Below, piece by piece: positions 6,101 through 9,209 of a stretch of 9,209 bases of DNA (the first letter of the stretch is position 1; every line of letters begins with the position of its first letter). Made by a program: the position numbers and the translations under genes. The notes below the pieces were generated by a model that saw only the letters and a list, made by a program, of their open reading frames with translations, ran no database searches and was not told where the DNA came from. The stretch comes from Methylocystaceae bacterium (GTDB lineage Bacteria; Pseudomonadota; Alphaproteobacteria; Rhizobiales; Beijerinckiaceae), in the NCBI GenBank assembly GCA_003152255.1, contig PLZT01000550.1, positions 225 through 9,433 of the forward strand. The letters run 5' to 3'.

Positions 6101-7226
6101 GCTGCCGATTTCTGAATGGACAGAAAACTTGCTGTTTGGGTTGCTATGGTGGCCCGGCTGCCCGGTTGGAAAGGAGGCCCGGAGGATTGTCGGAACGAGC
6201 AAAATTGCGATAATGGAGATAGGCCGGCGCATTGAAGCTTTACACAGAATGCAGGGAGCGAGCGTGGCTCTAATGCCGATGCACCTTCCCCGGATCTTTG
6301 CCGATCAAACCGACCGTCCTTTGCGAGCTTGCGTCGTCCAGACGGTGATTCCAGGGGAAAAACAGGACTTCGACCTTAATGACTTGTCGCTGTCGAAACA
6401 CGAAATACGCGTCCGGCATCGCAGACATTTATCTGCCGCACTAGCGGCTGTTGAACGCGCCTTGGCCTTGCGTGAAACACACAAAGGAAGAGACGGCAGA
6501 TTGGACTTGCTGATACTACCGGAATTGGCCGTCCACCCCAATGACGTCCGAACTCATTTGGTTCCATTTGCTCGCGCCTACAGGGCGACGATAATTGCAG
6601 GGATTACCTATGAAGCGCTCGAGCCGCATGAACCTTTGGTCAATTCGGCTCTTTGGATAATGCCGACCAAGGATGCAACCAGAGGCCTCCAGGTCCTTAT
6701 CCGGCGTCAAGGGAAGGGAAACCTTGCGCCAAACGAATTGTTGTTCAACAAACCAAACGTGAGGATCAAACCGTTTCGTCCGTGCCAATGGCTGATCGGC
6801 TATCATTGGTCAACGGCGACTGACTCGGAGCCACTCTGGATGACAGCCGCAATTTGCTATGACGCCACCGACATTCGGCTCGCCGCCGACCTCAAGAGCC
6901 ACTCGGATGTGTTTATCGTGCCGGCTTTGAATAAGGATGTCGCGACCTTCGATCAAATGGCATTGGCCCTGCATTACCACATGTTTCAAATGGTGATCGT
7001 GGCCAACAATGGGCTTTATGGAGGCAGCAATGCTTATGCCCCCTTCCGCAATGCATGGGATCGACAAATCTTCCATATGCACGGTCAGCCTCAAGCCTCG
7101 ATCGCATTTCTGGAAATCGACAACATCGCGGCGTTTAAGGCTCGAAAGAAATTGATAGAACAATCTGGACAAGCTCAGCCTACAAATTCGCACTACCAAT
7201 TTAAGGAACCTCCCGCTGGAGACTGA
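3165..7226 (+). CDS. reverse transcriptase-nitrilase fusion, defence-associated RT type 1 (DRT1/UG1-like)
   Basis: Residues are numbered from ATG 3165, the longest frame. Reverse transcriptase core: motif A SDLRQFYDRV with Asp314; motif B LPQGLVASGFFAN at about 380-392; motif C YVDD with Asp424/Asp425; and a motif D-like APAKDK with Lys464. The conserved-looking protein begins near LVQAWKKASAYIRYHNW (Trp131). Residues ~480-1080 are mostly helical with no domain I recognise. The C-terminus (~1085-1320) is a carbon-nitrogen hydrolase of nitrilase type: LLILPELAV with Glu1120, a lysine in LLFNKPNVRIK (Lys1196, or Lys1202), and AAICYDATD with Cys1231 as nucleophile. This order and size match single-protein DRT type 1 (UG1) anti-phage systems; nitrilase-bearing UG5-like groups are the alternative. 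The product is expected to act as a cytoplasmic defence enzyme, making cDNA that may drive or be linked to the hydrolase; the hydrolase substrate is unknown. The true start is uncertain: 3165 overlaps the divergent exonuclease start, and ATG 3189, GTG 3273, TTG 3489 and an out-of-frame ATG 3461 are candidates. It is more A/T-rich than its neighbours, suggesting transfer. Confidence 0.85.
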   Translation: MSKTTSAVMNKSNANRRHLGAAVLSNLESRFRRTEGVQKLIIEIPGEHNKGTEQIAQGTASLDCFDGRCQLLLGKDHCVDAETPQPGIEALNSSHSQGSWQACWWGATLSIEFLRPTIGHLTHEAVLVQAWKKASAYIRYHNWFSDTLELDRVAINLPDFIAELSREISSGKFLHSSPLRMVPAPKSQHWRINKNGAWGPLKESKSASKIRPLAHVTLKDQVVATAMMLCLADRVETAQADPRTPLDSIHLKMVTSYGNRLFCDVHGGVLRHRWGSSKLYRGFYQDYQRFLSRPEAIAESFAAPDTRIVILHSDLRQFYDRVTPELLYERVKALREAGDDDAFFQFFERFMDWRWAEQDLEEVKIYSEPAGLTDFTRLSLPQGLVASGFFANVVLLPFDEELRRHVGEAALPNVKIVDTVRYVDDLRVVVSVTSDTRIEEVEGGLLRWLTELLQNKAPGLAPAKDKTRASVFRGDERPLVQQSRRMGRIQTAISGGFNVIAGGDILDSVLALVRSQQRFAKEDDINAKQPFLPIPDVRDATVDRFAAGRFRTTYRSLRPLLWLDREEESSEDGDDRLSQFRGTRTRAELDDEARAFALDLIAKWVDDPSNVRLLRIGLDLWPAADVLQKILDLLRPFTVKGRRGKEPRRVAWYCLSEIMRAGATETGFVEDAEALPQQLDLGDYREALRTEAWRLIAETNVKLPWYLKQQALLFLAANSPVNVKSLGRSHHRETEHYIEFIRFLSGANEDVGTVDYATYAISARRSFMGRAQAISLIRDGITPARINRIAALDPNFGREIIEAFPRHTPELNRQIIAELGLSPHAVEQGGSTLASLVLTPQTRETLRNEVSLLSFARAFLDQLSNRSAIGAIAPSDVTVIFSETSDRLSSVKEVRIEDNQRLMEGSLYAPPSWVEKEDRWRFQLGYLLRFILTAQQDFTGFVRPAHWKEERKAYRSPESHWYQRIYGLFNGFAAFGDDWLPISEWTENLLFGLLWWPGCPVGKEARRIVGTSKIAIMEIGRRIEALHRMQGASVALMPMHLPRIFADQTDRPLRACVVQTVIPGEKQDFDLNDLSLSKHEIRVRHRRHLSAALAAVERALALRETHKGRDGRLDLLILPELAVHPNDVRTHLVPFARAYRATIIAGITYEALEPHEPLVNSALWIMPTKDATRGLQVLIRRQGKGNLAPNELLFNKPNVRIKPFRPCQWLIGYHWSTATDSEPLWMTAAICYDATDIRLAADLKSHSDVFIVPALNKDVATFDQMALALHYHMFQMVIVANNGLYGGSNAYAPFRNAWDRQIFHMHGQPQASIAFLEIDNIAAFKARKKLIEQSGQAQPTNSHYQFKEPPAGD
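3191..3488. other. divergent regulatory region and uncertain 5' end of the reverse transcriptase gene
   Basis: The large plus-strand frame is open across this stretch, but its translation does not look like protein and it would run into the divergent exonuclease start. A perfect TATAAT lies at 3284-3289 on the plus strand, though no good -35 hexamer is visible. The 10-base palindrome GCGTCGACGC is at 3397-3406, and one copy of an 11-base repeat (TGCAAAAACTT) is at 3274-3284. The region probably holds promoters for both divergent genes; a non-coding RNA upstream of the reverse transcriptase is possible but not demonstrable. Confidence 0.45.
3274..3284 (+). repeat. left copy of an 11-base direct repeat flanking the reverse transcriptase gene
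   Basis: TGCAAAAACTT recurs identically and in the same orientation at 7486-7496, beyond the 3' end of the reverse transcriptase gene. Such a short repeat could be an insertion-site duplication or recombination core bounding an acquired cassette of about 4.2 kb, but the A-run makes chance matching easier than length alone suggests. Confidence 0.4.
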
Positions 7227-7369
7227 ACAGAACTTCAATTGCCTTTTGTTGCGCTTCGTAAGCCGGCAAATCGATCTGACGTGAAGCACGGAGGCTGACG
7301 AAACACAAAACAAAGCAATCTGCCAGTTCGCTTTGGATTCGCTGTATCGTGATGCGGAGGCATGGATGG

Positions 7370-7394
7370 GTCCGATAAGCATCACTTATCGGAC
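7370..7394. terminator. perfect 10-base-pair hairpin, possible bidirectional terminator or operator
   Basis: GTCCGATAAG pairs exactly with CTTATCGGAC across the five-base loop CATCA. It lies 144 bases after the reverse transcriptase stop and between convergent genes. No T-run follows on either strand, so a classical intrinsic terminator is not supported; a Rho-dependent 3' end, protein-binding palindrome, recombination site or dispersed intergenic repeat are alternatives. Confidence 0.4.
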
Positions 7395-7429
7395 GTCCAA
7401 ATTGGCATGGGAAAACTCTGATGCATCAA

Positions 7430-7460
7430 AACCGGAGTGAAGAGGGGCTTAGCTCCGGTT
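7430..7460. repeat. second intergenic hairpin, 8-base-pair outer stem
   Basis: AACCGGAG (7430-7437) pairs perfectly with CTCCGGTT (7453-7460). The inner part can continue with a G-T pair, one mismatch and AAG/CTT around an AGGGG loop. It stands 35 bases after the first hairpin. Function is unknown: RNA 3'-end structure, non-coding RNA element or palindromic intergenic repeat. Confidence 0.4.
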
Positions 7461-7485
7461 GGCGCGTGGACGGACACCGATCAAA

Positions 7486-7496
7486 TGCAAAAACTT
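7486..7496 (+). repeat. right copy of the 11-base direct repeat flanking the reverse transcriptase gene
   Basis: TGCAAAAACTT matches 3274-3284 exactly, in the same orientation. Together the copies enclose the reverse transcriptase gene and both intergenic hairpins while leaving the exonuclease and permease genes outside. Confidence 0.4.
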
Positions 7497-7535
7497 CATC
7501 ATGCATTCAGTCCGGAAATGCGCGTGAGGTTACGC

Positions 7536-8846
7536 TTACAGCTTTCGTTCCGCATGATGCCGAAGACGCAAAACAATTGCCGCGGTCGCGAGCGGCCCAA
7601 TGGCAAGCGCCAGCAGCGCCCATGAAAAATCACCCGTCGCGGTCTTGATCCAACCGACGAGATAGGGCCCAACGAACCCCGCGAGATTGCCGATCGAATT
7701 TATCAGCGCGATGCCGACGGCGGCGCCAGCGCCTGAAAGAAAGCCGGTCGAGAGACTCCACAAAGTCGGCATAGCGGCGAGCGTGCCGATCGCGGCGACG
7801 GATAGAGCTATTATCGCTGCGGGTGGCGACTGTGCAAAGGCCGAGGCTGCAAGACCGCAAGCCGCGAGCAGCGCGGCGAAGGCTGTGTGAAGATGGCGCT
7901 CGCCGCTTCGATCGGAGCTTTGGCTCCATCAAACCATCGCCAACGCACCGCAGGCATATGGGATCGACACAATGAAGCCGGAGGCGAGGACGCCGTAGCC
8001 GAATGCGTCGACGATTTGCGGCAACCAAAAACCCAATCCATAAAGCGACGACACGACCCCGAAATACGCGAGGCCGAGTACGATGACGCGCGGATGGCGC
8101 AACATGCTCCAGGGAGAAGGGTCTTCGAGCGTCTGTTGCTCGCTGTCGAGCCGCGCCTGCAACCAATGCCGCTCGACCGGCTCCAGCCAGCTCGCGTCCT
8201 TAGGCCGGTCCGTCAGATAGAACAGCGCGACCGCGCCGAGAATGATCGACGGCGCGGATTCGAGAATGAACAGCCAGCGCCAGCCGCTCAGATTCGCGAC
8301 GCCGTCCATCATCGTCAGCGCGAGACTTGATAGCGGTGCGCCGAAAGCGCTCGACAGCGGCACGGCCATCAAGAAGGCACCTAGGGACAACGCGCGGCGC
8401 TCGGCGGGAATCCAATAAGTGAGATAGAGGATGACGCCGGGCGCGAATCCCGCCTCGGCGACGCCGAGCAACAGACGCAGCGAGACGAAACTCGTCTCGT
8501 CCCAGATCAGCGCCATCAGCCCCGAAACGACGCCCCAGCTTATCATGATGCGGGCGATCCAGCGCCGCGCGCCGACGCGATGCAGAATATAATTGCTCGG
8601 CGCCTCGAACAGGCAGTAGCCGATGAAGAACACGCCCGCGCCCCAGCCGAAGGTTTGCGGCGAAAGCCCAAGCTCCTTGTTCATCGTAAGCGCCGCGAAG
8701 CCGATGTTCACGCGATCGAGATAGGCGACGAAAAAGCAGGCAATGAGAAAAGGAATGAGGCGCCGCGTGACTTTCGCGATCGTGCGATCAGCATCAATAT
8801 CGGTTTTCGCCGTGATGGCGACGATGGAGAGATAGCTGTTTGCCAT
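7536..8846 (-). pseudogene. MFS permease of anion:cation symporter type, interrupted by an in-frame TGA
   Basis: The frame encodes a 12-helix major facilitator superfamily permease of about 436 residues, the usual length for the anion:cation symporter family (tartrate, phthalate, galactonate and sugar-acid carriers). Typical segments are FFVAYLDRVNIGFAALTM in the first helix, GYCLFEAPSNYILHRVGARRW, LRLLLGVAEAGFAPGVILYLTYW, and SDRSGERH in the central-loop/second-half motif; the C-terminal half (FLSGAGAAVGIALINSIGNLAGFVGPYLVG) continues in the same frame to TAA at 7538-7536. Codon 306 (7931-7929) is TGA, giving ALAMV-stop-WSQSSDRSGER where relatives usually have a hydrophobic or tryptophan residue, so TGG to TGA is the simplest change. 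As it stands, translation would stop after 305 residues, losing about four helices, likely inactive. ATG 8846 is chosen for the GAAGGA four bases upstream; a TTG at 8858 is less likely. The transported substrate is unknown. A sequence error is a real alternative. Confidence 0.8.
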
Positions 8847-8849
8847 TGC

Positions 8850-8855
8850 GTCCTT
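8850..8855 (-). promoter_or_regulatory. ribosome binding site that decides the permease start
   Basis: GAAGGA on the minus strand sits four bases before ATG 8846. It favours that ATG over the upstream in-frame TTG at 8858, which would place this purine-rich site inside the coding sequence. Confidence 0.6.
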
Positions 8856-8861
8856 CAATCC

Positions 8862-9149
8862 TCACGCTGGCGCGAAACAGGTGAGCGAATGCGCGCCGTG
8901 ACGCACGCCGCCGGGCGCCACCTCTAATCCTGCCGCGTGGGCTTGGGCGAAAAGCGTCGAGAACGGTTCCGGATGGTCGTTGTTCACAATGTGATCACAA
9001 ATCGATTCAATTTCGCGCGCGCTCATGCCCGTCCATTCTTGGCGCAGCCAAGCACAATAGCGCTGCAAATAGTCGTCGAGCGCTTCGCTCTCTTCGCGCA
9101 CAGTATCGACGAGGAGCAACAGGTGTACCGCGGCCCGGTTTTGAGACAC
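8862..9149 (-). pseudogene. C-terminal fragment resembling a class I SAM-dependent methyltransferase
   Basis: The frame from GTG 9149 to TGA 8864-8862 gives 95 residues. The body, DTVREESEALDDYL followed by AWLRQEWTGMSAREIESI, CDHIVNNDHPEPFSTLFAQA and HAAGLEV, resembles the distal part of class I methyltransferases, where a helix region and an AAGF-type strand follow the Rossmann SAM-binding core. The SAM-binding core itself is absent: the frame meets a TAA about 36 bases upstream of the GTG, so the gene is 5'-truncated, or the N-terminal part continues in another frame beyond the window. The permease ATG lies 15 bases after this stop, so the two were probably co-transcribed. The family call is by pattern only; an unrelated small protein is possible. 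Confidence 0.4.
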
Positions 9150-9209
9150 CCGACTGGGCTTATTCAGGCGGCCAACTGTAGCTTAGGAATACTTGATTTG
9201 ACAACCTGA

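Larger units (their letters stand above)
7227..7535. other. gene-free stretch with hairpins between the reverse transcriptase and permease genes
   Basis: No convincing gene is seen. Two strong hairpins (7370-7394 and 7430-7460), a 10-base palindrome TGATGCATCA at 7419-7428, and the right copy of the 11-base direct repeat at 7486-7496 are clustered here. The genes on both sides converge on this region, so transcription terminators are expected, but neither hairpin is followed by a T-run on either strand. Confidence 0.6.

Noticed and set aside
3165..7226. Group II intron or retron reverse transcriptase
   Set aside because: No intron maturase domain, no intron RNA ends or msr/msd-like repeats seen beside it; the C-terminal nitrilase points to a DRT/unknown-group RT.
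6810..7385. 191-residue minus-strand frame overlapping the RT gene's 3' end
   Set aside because: Lies antisense to the nitrilase domain, with no recognisable motif and no ribosome binding site of note.
7630..8166. 178-residue minus-strand frame overlapping the permease stop
   Set aside because: First considered as the frameshifted continuation of the permease, but the true continuation is in the original frame after the TGA; this one is Arg-rich antisense-like sequence.
8937..9209. Plus-strand frame reaching the window end
   Set aside because: Antisense to the methyltransferase-like fragment and without motifs; the stop falling at the last base looks coincidental.
1..9209. CRISPR array, tRNA or rRNA genes
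   Set aside because: No regularly spaced repeats and no tRNA cloverleaf or rRNA-like sequence was seen on either strand.

Overview
The window looks like a GC-rich alphaproteobacterial chromosome, probably Hyphomicrobiales/Rhizobiales-like. The evidence is an ImuA gene fragment preceded by the GTTC-N7-GTTC SOS box used by alphaproteobacterial LexA, a PolB-like predicted exonuclease common in that class, and an aromatic/sugar-acid type MFS permease. No closer identification can be defended from the sequence alone.

Layout from left to right. Positions 1-486 (minus) hold the N-terminal part of imuA, cut by the window edge, with an SOS box at 519-533 just upstream. Positions 487-889 carry no convincing large gene, only a possible 33-residue ORF with a strong ribosome binding site. 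Positions 890-1225 (plus) encode a small acidic protein of unknown function, bracketed by a near-identical 19-20 base direct repeat. Two housekeeping-type genes follow on the minus strand: a HAD-IIA phosphatase (1400-2200) and a PolB-related 3'-5' exonuclease (2399-3190).

The centrepiece is a very large plus-strand gene (open frame 3165-7226, 1353 codons). It joins an N-terminal reverse transcriptase with all core motifs, including YVDD, through a roughly 600-residue mostly helical middle region to a C-terminal nitrilase-like carbon-nitrogen hydrolase with Glu, Lys and Cys candidates for the catalytic triad. This is the architecture of the defence-associated reverse transcriptase DRT type 1 (UG1 group) and relatives, a single-gene anti-phage system. 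The gene is visibly more A/T-rich than its neighbours, and an 11-base direct repeat flanks it, so it is probably a horizontally acquired defence cassette between ordinary chromosomal genes. Its true start is unclear: the first ~110-125 codons of the open frame do not look like protein, and a better N-terminus lies in another frame.

To the right, 7227-7535 is a gene-free stretch with two good hairpins. An MFS permease (7536-8846, minus) is broken by one in-frame TGA where tryptophan is likely. A fragment resembling the C-terminal end of a class I methyltransferase (8862-9149, minus) lies just upstream of it.

Three reading-frame lesions (imuA start, reverse transcriptase N-terminus, permease nonsense codon) occur within 9 kb. 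They could be real decay, but they could equally be base-calling errors, so each should be confirmed before biological interpretation.
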